The notes under the pieces were generated by a model, which saw only the letters and a list, made by a program, of their open reading frames with translations, had not been told where the DNA came from and made no database searches. A DNA stretch of 64,000 bases from Synechococcus sp. WH 8020 (lineage in GTDB: Bacteria; Cyanobacteriota; Cyanobacteriia; PCC-6307; Cyanobiaceae). The stretch covers positions 2,050,790 to 2,114,789 of the forward strand of contig NZ_CP011941.1 in NCBI RefSeq assembly GCF_001040845.1, written 5' to 3'. Positions within the stretch are counted from its first letter, which is position 1, and each line of letters starts with the position of its first letter. The translations under genes were made by a program, and so were the position numbers. This document shows positions 21,444-30,562 of the stretch, one piece after another.

Positions 21444-21474
21444 AATAAAAAGAGGAGCCCCCAAGGGGCCCCTC
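21444..21474 (-). terminator. Intrinsic terminator or attenuator between urtA and urtB
   Basis: On the minus strand a 10-base-pair stem with one mismatch (arms 21465-21474 and 21452-21461, three-base loop) is followed by CTTTTTAT. It begins 36 bases after the urtA stop and ends shortly before urtB. Because urtBCDE have no other obvious promoter, it probably allows partial read-through. Confidence 0.75.
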
Positions 21475-21510
21475 CAACAGCTACCCATTAATGGATGGGG
21501 CTATTCGTGA

Positions 21511-22806
21511 TCAGAGCTTGTACTTCTCTCCCTTGCTGGGGTCAGACCAATCGCAAGCAAAGCCCTTCGACGTGGGCTCAAACTGGTTCCATGTCTGAGG
21601 ATCAATTGGATAATCAGACTCTTCTACAATCTTAAATTGACCGTCTGAAGTGATCTCACCAATCCGAACGATTTGAGAGATGTGGTGATTCGGACGAACC
21701 TCAATTGGGCCTTGAGGAGCATCGAATTTGATGCCAATCAGAGCCTCACGTACTTTGTCATCATCGAAAGTACCTGCTTTCTCAACTGCCTTTTTCCATA
21801 GATAGACCATGTTGTACGCAGACTCTTGAGGGTCAGCAACTACTCGGTCATCTCCATACTTGGCCTTAAAGTCAGCAGCAAACTTCTTAGAGGCCGGTGT
21901 ATCAATGGACATCATGTAGTTCCAGGCTCCATAGTGACCCTCAAGAAACTCTGGCCCAATCGTGCTGATTTCCTCCTCAGCAATTGAGTAGCTCATAACA
22001 TAATAGCCATTCTCAGGGGTAATCCCTGCATCCTGGATCTGCTTGAAGAAGGCAACATTTTGGTCGCCATTCAAGGTGTTGATAATAACCCCACCATCAG
22101 GAAGAGCAGCCTTGATCTTGGCAATGATCGGGGCGACCTCGGTGTTACCAAGAGGCAAGTAGTCTTCACCAACGACTTCTCCACCAAGAGACTTCACTTG
22201 CTCTTTGGTGATGGTGTTGGACGTACGAGGGAATACGTAGTCGGAACCCACTAAATAGAAAGGCTTTCCGGCAGCAGGCGACTTCTCGAACATGTAGCTG
22301 GTCGCCGGCTCAGACTGCTGATTAGGAGTAGCGCCGGTGTAAAAAATATTTTTCGAGCACTCCTGCCCTTCGTACTGAATCGGGTAGTAGAGGAAAGCTT
22401 CCTTAGACTCGTAAACCGGAAGCATGGCCTTACGACTGGCAGAAGTCCAGCCGCCAAAAACTACAGGAACTTTGTCCTGGTCGATGAGTTTTTTGGACTT
22501 CTCCGCGAAAGTTGGCCAATCAGAGGCACCATCTTCAACGATATATTCGATTTTGTACTTCTTGCCGTCTACCTCAACACCGCCAGCTGCATTGATTTCA
22601 TCAATGGCCATCTTTTCCGTATCCACCAAAGTGGACTCGGAGATCGCCATCGTTCCCGTCAGGGAATGCAGGATGCCAACAGTGACGCTGTCGTCATACT
22701 CAACGCTGGAGGCCTTCTCATCGCCACCGCCGCAAGCAGTGACGGCCAGACCCAGCGACGCTGCGGCCATGCCGGCAAACAGACGCTTGGACAATGATGA
22801 GCTCAT
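21511..22806 (-). CDS. urtA: Urea ABC transporter substrate-binding lipoprotein UrtA
   Basis: Periplasmic urea-binding protein, 431 residues. The N-terminus MSSSLSKRLFAGMAAASLGL leads into a lipobox, VTAC, with the acylated Cys at residue 25, so it should be lipid-anchored. The mature part opens with VTVGILHSLTGTMAISE and contains the Leu/Ile/Val-binding-like fold, including FGGWTSASRKAMLPVYE. The ATG at 22806 is chosen because it starts the signal peptide; the open frame continues upstream to 22887 through a stretch that holds the promoter. A candidate NtcA-dependent promoter lies 46-88 bases upstream. Confidence 0.95.
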   Translation of the reverse strand: MSSSLSKRLFAGMAAASLGLAVTACGGGDEKASSVEYDDSVTVGILHSLTGTMAISESTLVDTEKMAIDEINAAGGVEVDGKKYKIEYIVEDGASDWPTFAEKSKKLIDQDKVPVVFGGWTSASRKAMLPVYESKEAFLYYPIQYEGQECSKNIFYTGATPNQQSEPATSYMFEKSPAAGKPFYLVGSDYVFPRTSNTITKEQVKSLGGEVVGEDYLPLGNTEVAPIIAKIKAALPDGGVIINTLNGDQNVAFFKQIQDAGITPENGYYVMSYSIAEEEISTIGPEFLEGHYGAWNYMMSIDTPASKKFAADFKAKYGDDRVVADPQESAYNMVYLWKKAVEKAGTFDDDKVREALIGIKFDAPQGPIEVRPNHHISQIVRIGEITSDGQFKIVEESDYPIDPQTWNQFEPTSKGFACDWSDPSKGEKYKL

Positions 22807-22851
22807 GAGTTCCAAAAACAAGTGAAACGACGCTTCAACGCCGGGGCCCGA

Positions 22852-22894
22852 AAGGTACAGATCAAGTGAAAGAAATTCCTGTATCAATTAGAAC
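22852..22894 (-). promoter_or_regulatory. Candidate NtcA-activated promoter of urtA
   Basis: Reading on the minus strand, GTTCTAATTGATAC (22894-22881) fits the relaxed NtcA box GTN10AC with a perfect TAC half-site. After exactly 23 bases comes TACCTT (22857-22852), which fits the -10 form TAN3T. Known NtcA-activated promoters place box and -10 about 22-23 bases apart. The -10 lies about 45 bases upstream of the urtA ATG. Confidence 0.65.
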
Positions 22895-22923
22895 CATTTA
22901 GAAATTTCGAGGCCAAATACGCA

Positions 22924-23526
22924 TCAATTTGGTATCTGTTGCAACACAAATTCTTCCACGCGATCAAGTCCTTCTTCAGTACGAAGATTGGTAAAGCACC
23001 AGGGTCGATTCCTCCGCATCCTTAATGTGTCCTGTTCCATGACTCCGAGGTCAGCACCAACGAAAGAGGCCAGATCGATCTTGTTAATGACTAATAAATC
23101 AGACCGTGTAATTCCAGGTCCACCTTTACGAGGAATCTTGTCTCCAGCCGCTACATCAATCACGTAGATACAAAGATCGACAAGTTCAGGACTAAAACTG
23201 GCCGCAAGATTGTCTCCACCGCTTTCAACCATCACCAGATCAAGTCCAGGAAATTGATGCTCCAGTTCACTCACAGCAGCTCGATTGATGGAGCAGTCTT
23301 CTCGTATCGCCGTATGAGGGCACCCCCCGGTTTCAACCCCACGGATACGCTCAGGCTCCAATGCACCTGAGCGCGTGAGGAATTGAGCATCCTCTTGCGT
23401 GTAGATGTCATTGGTCACAACTGCTAATTGCAGGCGATCGCGCAATCTCCTGCAAAGCGCTTCCACGAGCGCTGTCTTGCCTGAGCCCACCGGACCGGCG
23501 ACTCCAAGCCTGAGTTTGCTGCTCAT
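22924..23526 (-). CDS. ureG: Urease accessory GTPase UreG
   Basis: SIMIBI-class GTPase, 200 residues, that drives nickel insertion into urease with UreD, UreF and UreE. The P-loop GPVGSGKT is at residues 11-18; [13 protein letters not shown], the CPH nickel motif in [13 protein letters not shown] and the [15 protein letters not shown] switch are intact. Its start codon shares one base with the ureF stop (TGATG), and the gene ends the ureEFG operon, 117 bases from the urtA start. Confidence 0.97.
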   Translation of the reverse strand: MSSKLRLGVAGPVGSGKTALVEALCRRLRDRLQLAVVTNDIYTQEDAQFLTRSGALEPERIRGVETGGCPHTAIREDCSINRAAVSELEHQFPGLDLVMVESGGDNLAASFSPELVDLCIYVIDVAAGDKIPRKGGPGITRSDLLVINKIDLASFVGADLGVMEQDTLRMRRNRPWCFTNLRTEEGLDRVEEFVLQQIPN

Positions 23527-24194
23527 CAGCTCCGGAACAAACGTGAATACAACTCAGCATGAGCCAACTGGGCGAGCCCTGCACCAACACCACCACACCA
23601 AAGCGTGTGCGGATCTTGATCCTTTAAAACACTCGCCTGATCACGAATCATCGGCAACAGTCGCTGCTGAATCCGTTGAGCCGTGGTGGGACCCAGCGGC
23701 ACCAAGCGGACCGCCGCACTGAGCTGATTTGCAACCCAGCCATAGAGATAACCCTCAACCATCTCCAGCTCAGAAATCTTCCACGACAGGGCAGCCCAAG
23801 CCCAGGCCGCAGGCCACGCCAAAACCAATGGCTGAGGCAATGGATGTCCAAGATCAGCCATCAACTTCAGCAAAGAACCACCCATCTGTCCTTGCTGAGC
23901 ACGCATCTCAGCCGACTCCCTCAAAGCCAGCAACCACCCATCGAGACTGATCAAGTCACTGGGCATTTCTAACCTTTTTTCCTCCCAGCTTTGAAGCTGA
24001 ACACGCAACGGGGTTAGCGCCGCAGCCTCCAACCTCAATGCACCCCTCTGAAGCTCAGCTTCAATCCACTGTTGGAGATCGAATTCGTTGATCAAAGAAC
24101 CATCCTGGATCAAGACTTCAAGACCTTCGGAATAACTAAAAGCACCAACAGGCAAAGCAGGGCTTACCAACTGCAATAACGCAAGCGATGTCAT
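23526..24194 (-). CDS. ureF: Urease accessory protein UreF
   Basis: All-helical chaperone, 222 residues, bridging UreG and the UreD-apourease complex. The conserved N-terminal motif is [18 protein letters not shown] (residues about 8-25), and the C-terminal [19 protein letters not shown] region is recognisable although divergent. The ATG at 24194 overlaps the ureE stop (ATGA). The frame extends upstream into ureE, but the internal ATG gives the normal family N-terminus. Confidence 0.93.
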   Translation of the reverse strand: MTSLALLQLVSPALPVGAFSYSEGLEVLIQDGSLINEFDLQQWIEAELQRGALRLEAAALTPLRVQLQSWEEKRLEMPSDLISLDGWLLALRESAEMRAQQGQMGGSLLKLMADLGHPLPQPLVLAWPAAWAWAALSWKISELEMVEGYLYGWVANQLSAAVRLVPLGPTTAQRIQQRLLPMIRDQASVLKDQDPHTLWCGGVGAGLAQLAHAELYSRLFRS

Positions 24195-24670
24195 GCGTGC
24201 TGATGGGCGATATAAGCACCGCCTTCCGGCATGAATGAACGACAACACCGTGTCAGCTTCAATCCACGACCCTTAAGCATGGTTTCGAGTACGGAGTCAT
24301 TCAGTAACAACAGCTCATCCTCATGCAACTCAAGTGCCACATGGCGATTCCCTAGGTGATAGGCAGCCTCCAGCAATGCCAGCGGCGTTGCTGCTTCCAC
24401 CCGCAACAACTCCTCAAGAGCAGCGGTTACCAAAACATGCACCTGCTCATGCGCATCGGTGAGGCGATCACCAGGCATCAAGGCTCGCTCGCGCGGCAGC
24501 TGCAACAACACGTCTCGACCACAAGCAGTTCGACGACGTCCACGCAGCACCGTGCGCTGATCCGCGCTCAACGGCAACTCCATCACAGCGAGGGAGCCGT
24601 TCGGCCACGGCTCTTCAGACAAGAGGCGATGGTCCAACACGGTCAAGCCAACATCCAAGGGTTCAGACAA
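24191..24670 (-). CDS. ureE: Urease accessory nickel chaperone UreE
   Basis: Nickel metallochaperone, 159 residues. The N-terminal peptide-binding domain includes RTVLRGRRRTACGRDVLLQL, and the C-terminal metal-binding domain includes AYHLGNRHVALELHEDELLLL with the conserved His. The tail ends [10 protein letters not shown], so there is only a short His tail and no long His-rich extension. It heads the ureEFG operon and is divergent from ureD across a 97-base gap holding a perfect NtcA box. Confidence 0.93.
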   Translation of the reverse strand: MSEPLDVGLTVLDHRLLSEEPWPNGSLAVMELPLSADQRTVLRGRRRTACGRDVLLQLPRERALMPGDRLTDAHEQVHVLVTAALEELLRVEAATPLALLEAAYHLGNRHVALELHEDELLLLNDSVLETMLKGRGLKLTRCCRSFMPEGGAYIAHQHA

Positions 24671-24719
24671 CCAACGAGATCACGCCACAAAGACTGCCCA
24701 AACAGCACGCCATCATTTG

Positions 24720-24733
24720 GTAGTCCTTGTTAC
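24720..24733. promoter_or_regulatory. Perfect NtcA consensus box between ureE and ureD
   Basis: GTAGTCCTTGTTAC is an exact GTA-N8-TAC, the NtcA consensus, followed by A to give TACA. It sits in the divergent ureE/ureD gap, 50 bases from the ureE start and 34 from the ureD start. No clear TAN3T -10 sits 20-24 bases on either side, so which operon it serves, or whether it activates or represses, is unresolved. Confidence 0.6.
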
Positions 24734-24767
24734 AGAGCTGAGGAGAGTTGGCGTCGAGCGTGCGTTG

Positions 24768-25658
24768 ATGCAACGACTTGATCCATGGCACGGCACCTGC
24801 AACCTGCAGTTTGTTGCGGGCAGCAGTGGCAGTCAATTTCAAGGGGGCTGCACCGCCCCCTTGAAATTAATGCGGGCCGAACGGGGCGAGAACGGGCGTT
24901 GCGAGCTGCCACTGCTTCATACCGCTGGTGGCCTTGTGGGGGGAGACCAATTGAGCATCAACATCGGCTTAAGACCAAACAGTCGCTGCTTACTCACAAG
25001 CGTGGCCGCGCAAAAGATCTATGGATCCATAGGTCGAAGCCAGCTCCATCCGCTGGGAACTTGGGCCCGCCAACAGGTCTCGGCAGAGCTTGATGCGGAT
25101 AGTGATTTGGAATGGCTTCCGCAAGAACTTGTGCTCTATGCCGATGCTTTGTTTGAACAAAACCTCAGCGTCACATTGCCCATGGATGGATCCTTTCTCA
25201 GCGCTGAAATTGTGCGTCTCGGACGCACTGCCGCAAACGAAACATTGGGACAGGGATGCTGGAGATCAGACGTTCAAATCCAACGCCAAACGTCTGAGGG
25301 AAGGCGTTGGGAACTTGTTGACAGACTCGAAATCAGCGACGACGCGCTGAAGGGGTTCCATGGACTCAATCAACAACCTGTCTTCGGCACCTTGGTTTGG
25401 GCTGCACCCTTCACTCTCCAAACAACCAAGATCAACAACCTCCTCGATGACATTCGCCAAGATCGAAAGGCTCTCGAAGGACAGATGCATTGCGGCGCAC
25501 TCCCTCAGGGACTGATCGCCCGATACAGCGGCTTCTCCAGTCGAGATGCCCGTTTCTGGTTCAGCAGGATTTGGGCTCGCACCCGTCAAGCGCGAAACCT
25601 GGCATCGCCAAAGATTCCCAGGGTCTGGCCTTTACAAGAAAATCCATTGAGGCCATAA
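24768..25658 (+). CDS. ureD: Urease accessory protein UreD
   Basis: Scaffold protein that binds apourease and recruits UreF and UreG, 296 residues. The family is recognisable by WHGTCNLQFV (about residues 6-15), LLHTAGGLVGGDQLSINIGL and VAAQKIYGS, then LPQELVLYADALFEQ. The start is uncertain: ATG 24768 gives the usual short lead before the first beta strand, while TTG 24717 in frame would run through the NtcA box. It is first in ureDABC, 63 bases before ureA. Confidence 0.9.
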   Translation: MQRLDPWHGTCNLQFVAGSSGSQFQGGCTAPLKLMRAERGENGRCELPLLHTAGGLVGGDQLSINIGLRPNSRCLLTSVAAQKIYGSIGRSQLHPLGTWARQQVSAELDADSDLEWLPQELVLYADALFEQNLSVTLPMDGSFLSAEIVRLGRTAANETLGQGCWRSDVQIQRQTSEGRRWELVDRLEISDDALKGFHGLNQQPVFGTLVWAAPFTLQTTKINNLLDDIRQDRKALEGQMHCGALPQGLIARYSGFSSRDARFWFSRIWARTRQARNLASPKIPRVWPLQENPLRP

Positions 25659-25721
25659 GGGTTCACATTGAACATTCCGCTGCCCAAGAGCGATAGAAAC
25701 TAAGAGGAGTGCAAGGTCACC

Positions 25722-26024
25722 ATGCACCTCAGCCCCCAGGAAAAAGACAAGCTGCTGATCGTCACGGCTGCGCTCTTGGCAGAACGTCGTCTCCAGCGCG
25801 GCCTCAAGCTCAACCACCCTGAAGCTGTGGCATGGCTCAGTTTCTTGGTTCTAGAGGGAGCACGCGATGGGAAGAATGTGGCCGACCTTATGCAGGAAGG
25901 CAGCACATGGTTAAGCCGCGACCAGGTGATGGAGGGCATTCCAGAGTTGGTCGATGAAGTCCAAATCGAGGCTGTATTTCCCGATGGGACCAAGCTCGTG
26001 ACCCTGCATGACCCTATTCGCTAA
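25722..26024 (+). CDS. ureA: Urease gamma subunit
   Basis: Small structural subunit, 100 residues, of the nickel urease (UreABC)3. Conserved stretches are [13 protein letters not shown] at the N-terminus, [21 protein letters not shown] in the middle and [23 protein letters not shown] at the C-terminus (here [18 protein letters not shown]). Length is standard. A purine-rich AAGAGGAG precedes the ATG. ureB starts 11 bases after the stop. Confidence 0.97.
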
Positions 26025-26035
26025 GGCTTCTTCTG

Positions 26036-26356
26036 ATGGCACCCCTGATCCCCGGTGAATTGTTAGCGGAACCCGGCGAACTTGAACTCAACGCCAACAG
26101 AGAGGTCACGACCCTCACCGTTGCCAACAGCGGAGACCGCCCCGTGCAGGTGGGATCCCACTTCCATTTCCAAGAAGCCAATGCTGCCTTGATCTTTGAC
26201 CGTGACGCTGCACGCGGTCAAAGGCTTGACATCCCAGCCGGTACGGCCATTCGCTTCGAGCCAGGTGACAACCGCGACGTGAGTTTGATCCCGTTTTCTG
26301 GAGCACGCCGCGTGGTCGGTTTTAACGGAAACATCAACGGACCCCTCGACGCCTGA
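26036..26356 (+). CDS. ureB: Urease beta subunit
   Basis: Urease beta subunit, 106 residues. [10 protein letters not shown] opens the protein; [21 protein letters not shown] and [16 protein letters not shown] are the conserved core, and [12 protein letters not shown] ends it. It packs against UreC and forms part of the active-site entrance. It is separate from UreA, as in most bacteria other than Helicobacter, and lies three bases before ureC. Confidence 0.97.
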   Translation: MAPLIPGELLAEPGELELNANREVTTLTVANSGDRPVQVGSHFHFQEANAALIFDRDAARGQRLDIPAGTAIRFEPGDNRDVSLIPFSGARRVVGFNGNINGPLDA

Positions 26357-26359
26357 TTC

Positions 26360-28069
26360 ATGCCCTATCGCATCTCCCGCCAGGCCTACGCCGAAACCTA
26401 TGGGCCAACCACTGGAGACCGCATTCGTTTAGCGGACACCGAACTCATCCTCGAAGTGGAAAAGGACTTCACCACCTACGGCGATGAGGTGAAATTTGGC
26501 GGCGGAAAGGTGATTCGCGATGGGATGGGCCAATCCCAAACCTCCCGGGCTGGAGGAGCCGTTGACACCGTGATCACCAATGCCCTCATCCTTGATTGGT
26601 GGGGCATCGTCAAGGCCGATATCGGCCTCAAAGATGGCCGCATCGTCGGCATCGGCAAGGCAGGGAACCCCGACATCCAGAGTGACGTCAGCATCGTGAT
26701 CGGGCCAGGCACGGAGGCCATTGCCGGTGAAGGACACATCCTCACGGCAGGTGGCATTGACACCCACATTCACTTCATCTGCCCCCAACAGATTGAAACA
26801 GCTCTGGCCAGCGGGGTGACCACACTCATGGGCGGTGGCACGGGACCCGCCACCGGAACTAATGCAACCACCTGCACCCCAGGTGCATTTCACATCGGCC
26901 GAATGCTGCAGGCAGCAGAAGGACTTCCCGTGAACCTGGGCTTTTTCGGCAAAGGAAACGCCAGCACTCCAGAAGCCTTGGAGGAACAAGTACGAGCGGG
27001 AGCCTGTGGCCTGAAGCTTCATGAGGATTGGGGCACCACACCTGCCGCGATCGATGCCTGTCTGTCCGTTGCTGACCAGATGGATGTGCAGGTTTGCATC
27101 CACACCGACACGCTCAATGAAGCCGGTTTCGTGGAAGACACCATCGCAGCCATCAAGGGACGCACGATTCATACCTTTCATACCGAAGGTGCCGGAGGCG
27201 GGCATGCGCCAGACATCATCAAAATCTGCGGAGAAGCGAACGTGCTGCCAAGCAGCACCAACCCAACCAGGCCCTACACCCGCAACACTCTCGAGGAACA
27301 CCTCGACATGTTGATGGTGTGCCATCACCTTGATCCAAAAATCCCAGAGGACGTGGCCTTTGCAGAATCACGCATCCGCCGCGAAACCATTGCTGCTGAG
27401 GACATCCTTCACGACCTCGGCGCCTTCTCGATCATCGCTAGCGACTCCCAAGCAATGGGACGCGTGGGAGAGGTGATCACACGCACCTTCCAAACAGCCC
27501 ACAAAATGAAGGTTCAACGCGGCGCCTTACCAGAAGACTCAAGCCGAAACGACAACCACCGCCTCAAGCGCTACATCGCCAAAGTGACGATCAACCCAGC
27601 AATCGCCCATGGCATCAGCAGTCAGGTGGGTTCCGTGGAAACAGGCAAACTCGCCGACCTCGTGCTTTGGAAACCAGGATTCTTTGGAATACGACCTCAA
27701 CTCGTTGTCAAAGGCGGGTCAATCGTCTGGGCCCAAATGGGTGATGCCAATGCCTCAATCCCCACGCCTGGTCCAGTCCACGGCAGACCGATGTTTGCTG
27801 CCTTCGGCAAAGCGCTTGCACCCAGTTGCCTCACCTTCATGAGCGATGCGGCCATGAACGACAACATCCAAAGCAAACTTGGACTGGAACGCACCTGTAT
27901 TGCCGTAGAAAACACGCGTGACGTTGGCAAAAGTGCTCTGAAGCTCAACTCTGCACTACCAAGCATGAGCGTGGATCCACAGACCTATGAGGTGTTCGCC
28001 GATGGCGAGCTCCTAACCTGCGAACCAGCGGAGGTTTTGCCTCTAGCCCAACGCTATCTGCTGCTTTGA
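26360..28069 (+). CDS. ureC: Urease alpha (catalytic) subunit
   Basis: Catalytic subunit, 569 residues, hydrolysing urea to ammonia and carbamate. The nickel-binding HIHF motif is near residues 136-139, the lysine that is carbamylated to bridge the two nickels is Lys219 (GLKLHEDWG), and the active-site flap with its Cys and His is [20 protein letters not shown] (about 317-336). All key residues are present. The TGA stop overlaps the TTG start of a glutamine amidotransferase gene. Confidence 0.98.
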   Translation: MPYRISRQAYAETYGPTTGDRIRLADTELILEVEKDFTTYGDEVKFGGGKVIRDGMGQSQTSRAGGAVDTVITNALILDWWGIVKADIGLKDGRIVGIGKAGNPDIQSDVSIVIGPGTEAIAGEGHILTAGGIDTHIHFICPQQIETALASGVTTLMGGGTGPATGTNATTCTPGAFHIGRMLQAAEGLPVNLGFFGKGNASTPEALEEQVRAGACGLKLHEDWGTTPAAIDACLSVADQMDVQVCIHTDTLNEAGFVEDTIAAIKGRTIHTFHTEGAGGGHAPDIIKICGEANVLPSSTNPTRPYTRNTLEEHLDMLMVCHHLDPKIPEDVAFAESRIRRETIAAEDILHDLGAFSIIASDSQAMGRVGEVITRTFQTAHKMKVQRGALPEDSSRNDNHRLKRYIAKVTINPAIAHGISSQVGSVETGKLADLVLWKPGFFGIRPQLVVKGGSIVWAQMGDANASIPTPGPVHGRPMFAAFGKALAPSCLTFMSDAAMNDNIQSKLGLERTCIAVENTRDVGKSALKLNSALPSMSVDPQTYEVFADGELLTCEPAEVLPLAQRYLLL

Positions 28070-28833
28070 CAACACTTGCTCCCACGTTGCTGGTGGTGCA
28101 GCACATCGATCGCGAAGGTCCTGATTTAGTCGCAGAGATAGCGCTAGAGCAGGGAATGAGCATTCAGACCATTCGCCCTGATCAGGGAGAGCCACTCCCC
28201 GACCCAATCAGTACTCAAAACACAATCGCTCTCTTGCTCGGAGGGCCCATGAGTGTCGAGGACCGACATCAAGATGCGCTGGCATGGATGCAACGGGAAT
28301 TGGAATGGCTCACTTTTTGGCATCAACAACAAAAACCAGTTCTAGGAATCTGTCTGGGCGCACAACTCCTGGCGGTCGCTGCCGGTGGCTCCGTGAAACC
28401 GTTGCAAGTGGGACTGCCGCCTCAACCGTTGAAAGAGGTTGGCTTCGGAGCCATTCATTGGCAAACGGAACCGAGCCAAGAACCACTGTTAAGGGGATTA
28501 CAACCCAGTGAAATGGTGCTGCATTGGCATGGTGATCGCATCCAGCTTCCTCCAGCAGCAACCTTGCTGGGCTCATCACTTCATTGCCCAGAACAAGTGT
28601 TCCGAATTGCCAAACATGCGGTTGGCTTGCAATGTCACTTTGAACTGAGCAGGTCCAATCTCGAGCGCTGGATTGAAGAAGACCATGACACCATCGTGAG
28701 CGCCATGGGTCCGGAAGGACCCGAGCGATTACGACAAGGCCATGAGAGATTCGGTGAATCAGTGCAACAACAAGGACGCATCTTTATCAGAAATACCTTG
28801 AGACTCCTTTCTGCACGCACAACCAAACCATAA
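28066..28833 (+). CDS. Class I glutamine amidotransferase-like protein
   Basis: A stand-alone GATase1 domain protein, 255 residues, like those that hydrolyse glutamine or gamma-glutamyl amides. The nucleophile Cys lies in [10 protein letters not shown] (about residues 94-103), LLLGGPMSV (about 56-64) forms the oxyanion region, and the His is in LQCHFELS (about 188-195), where Phe replaces the usual Pro of HPE. The start is TTG 28066, overlapping the ureC stop, so it is read as part of the urease operon. Its partner synthetase is not obvious. Involvement in the ATP-grasp module downstream is only a possibility. Confidence 0.78.
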   Translation: MTTLAPTLLVVQHIDREGPDLVAEIALEQGMSIQTIRPDQGEPLPDPISTQNTIALLLGGPMSVEDRHQDALAWMQRELEWLTFWHQQQKPVLGICLGAQLLAVAAGGSVKPLQVGLPPQPLKEVGFGAIHWQTEPSQEPLLRGLQPSEMVLHWHGDRIQLPPAATLLGSSLHCPEQVFRIAKHAVGLQCHFELSRSNLERWIEEDHDTIVSAMGPEGPERLRQGHERFGESVQQQGRIFIRNTLRLLSARTTKP

Positions 28834-29089
28834 ACAGGCCAAATGGGCCAACAATGAAGTGACCCTCACAAGGGCTTCACGCTGAAGCTAATACCACATG
28901 CAAATGACTCAGGCAACTCACGCTTAGGCCTAAAAAAGAAGAATTCGAGCCCAATTTATTCATACAATTGATCAGAAGCCAAGGTCAAAAATCAGCTCTA
29001 CAGCAGCAATTTAGAAATCAGTAGCAAACAACACCGGCCAAGGTGGGCTCAAAGCGATTGGATAGGTATGACAAACAACGATTCATGCG

Positions 29090-30562
29090 ATGTTCAAGGA
29101 ATACCAACCATCGCATGGATATGACGAGTATTTCTGCAAAAAGCAGGCTGCCCCACGTGCTGACTTGGAGCCTCTACTCAACTCGCTAGGCCAAATCGGC
29201 ATGGCCGAGCTCCAACACAATCATGCCTGCGCCAGCAATCTGTTAAGACGCCTGGGAGCCACGTTCCGAATCAACGGATCAGGAGCACATGCAGACGAAC
29301 GAATCCTCCCTTTTGATCCGTTACCAAGGCTGATTCTCAAACGAGAGTGGGGGATTTTGGAAGAGGGTTTGCTGCAACGACTGGAAGCAATTGATCATTT
29401 TTTGGCCGATATTTATGGACCGCAACACATCCTCAATGACAACGTCATTCCACGGGAAGACGTTGAAAGCTCACAAGGTTGGCGTCCAGAAATGCAAGGT
29501 ATTTCATTACCACTGGGACGATGGTGTCACATTTCTGGACTGGACTTGATCAGGGATGGAGATGGCAACTGGCGAGTACTGGAGGACAACTTACGATGCC
29601 CTTCAGGAGTTGCTTATTTCCTCGAAAATCGTCGTGTCATGAAGCGATTATTTCCGAGTCTTTTTGAAGGGCGACAAATCCAAGCAATCGATGATTACCC
29701 TTCCCATTTACTACGAACATTGCAGGATCTAGCCCCATGGAATGACGCTCCACGTGTGGCTCTTCTTACTCCAGGAGTCTTCAACAGTGCTTATTTCGAA
29801 CACAGCTACCTCGCACAGCAAATGGGAGTCACGCTTGTGGAAGGCAGAGACTTGATCTGCGAAAACGAACATGTATGGATGCGCAGCACAGGAGGATTAC
29901 AACATATCGATGTGATCTATCGACGCATTGATGATGATTTTCTGGACCCCAAAGTGTTCCGCCGAGATTCCGTCCTTGGAGTTCCTGGCCTCATGGACGC
30001 AATGCGCAAGGGAAACGTAGCGATTGCCAATGCACCAGGCACAGGTGTTGCCGACGACAAGCTTATTTATGCCTACGTGCCCGAGATGATTCGCTACTAC
30101 CTCGATCAGGAACCAATCATCGACAACGTGCCCACTTACCTCTGTTCAAAGCCAAATGACTTGACCTACGTGCTGGAACACCTCAACTCACTCGTCGTGA
30201 AATCAGTCGCTGAAGCTGGTGGCTACGGGATGTTGATCGGCCCCCACTCCTCAACAAGCGAAATCGAGGCCTTTGCCGAGAAGATCAAGGCCCATCCACG
30301 CAATTTCATTGCACAGCCCACATTGCAACTCTCGACCGTTCCCTCTCTCAGTGAGGGTGAACTCTATCCATGTCATGTCGACTTACGTCCGTATGTTCTG
30401 CGCGGAAAAAGGAACTGGGTCAGTCCAGGTGGACTCACCCGCGTCGCCTTAAGACGTGGATCTTTAGTCGTGAATTCATCCCAAGGTGGCGGTTGCAAAG
30501 ACACCTGGGTGGTGAGCGATCATCACGGACCAGTTGAACATCGGGAGGCCATGCCGTGTTGA
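29090..30562 (+). CDS. Circularly permuted ATP-grasp protein
   Basis: A 490-residue protein of the circularly permuted type-2 ATP-grasp family (formerly DUF404/DUF407). Typical parts are YDEYF near the start, RILPFDPLPRLI (about 79-90), VLEDNLRCPSGVAYFLENR (about 164-182), IDVIYRRIDDDFLDP (about 278-292), NAPGTGVADDKLIYAYVPEM and VKSVAEAGGYGMLIGP (about 372-387). The family is predicted to form amide bonds. It overlaps the alpha-E gene by seven bases and heads a three-gene unit. Reaction and substrate are unknown. A GTN10AC match at 29066 is too close to the ATG to count as an NtcA site. Confidence 0.9.
   Translation: MFKEYQPSHGYDEYFCKKQAAPRADLEPLLNSLGQIGMAELQHNHACASNLLRRLGATFRINGSGAHADERILPFDPLPRLILKREWGILEEGLLQRLEAIDHFLADIYGPQHILNDNVIPREDVESSQGWRPEMQGISLPLGRWCHISGLDLIRDGDGNWRVLEDNLRCPSGVAYFLENRRVMKRLFPSLFEGRQIQAIDDYPSHLLRTLQDLAPWNDAPRVALLTPGVFNSAYFEHSYLAQQMGVTLVEGRDLICENEHVWMRSTGGLQHIDVIYRRIDDDFLDPKVFRRDSVLGVPGLMDAMRKGNVAIANAPGTGVADDKLIYAYVPEMIRYYLDQEPIIDNVPTYLCSKPNDLTYVLEHLNSLVVKSVAEAGGYGMLIGPHSSTSEIEAFAEKIKAHPRNFIAQPTLQLSTVPSLSEGELYPCHVDLRPYVLRGKRNWVSPGGLTRVALRRGSLVVNSSQGGGCKDTWVVSDHHGPVEHREAMPC

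Noticed and set aside
24717..24767. TTG-initiated N-terminal extension of ureD
   Set aside because: The extra 17 residues are not typical of UreD and would place a perfect NtcA box inside the coding sequence.
26429..27328. 299-codon open frame on the minus strand
   Set aside because: It lies wholly inside ureC on the opposite strand. It has no family motif, and ureC is intact and fully conserved; this is an antisense shadow.
29066..29079. GTATGACAAACAAC as an NtcA box before the ATP-grasp gene
   Set aside because: It ends only ten bases before the start codon, which leaves no space for a -10 element and leader.
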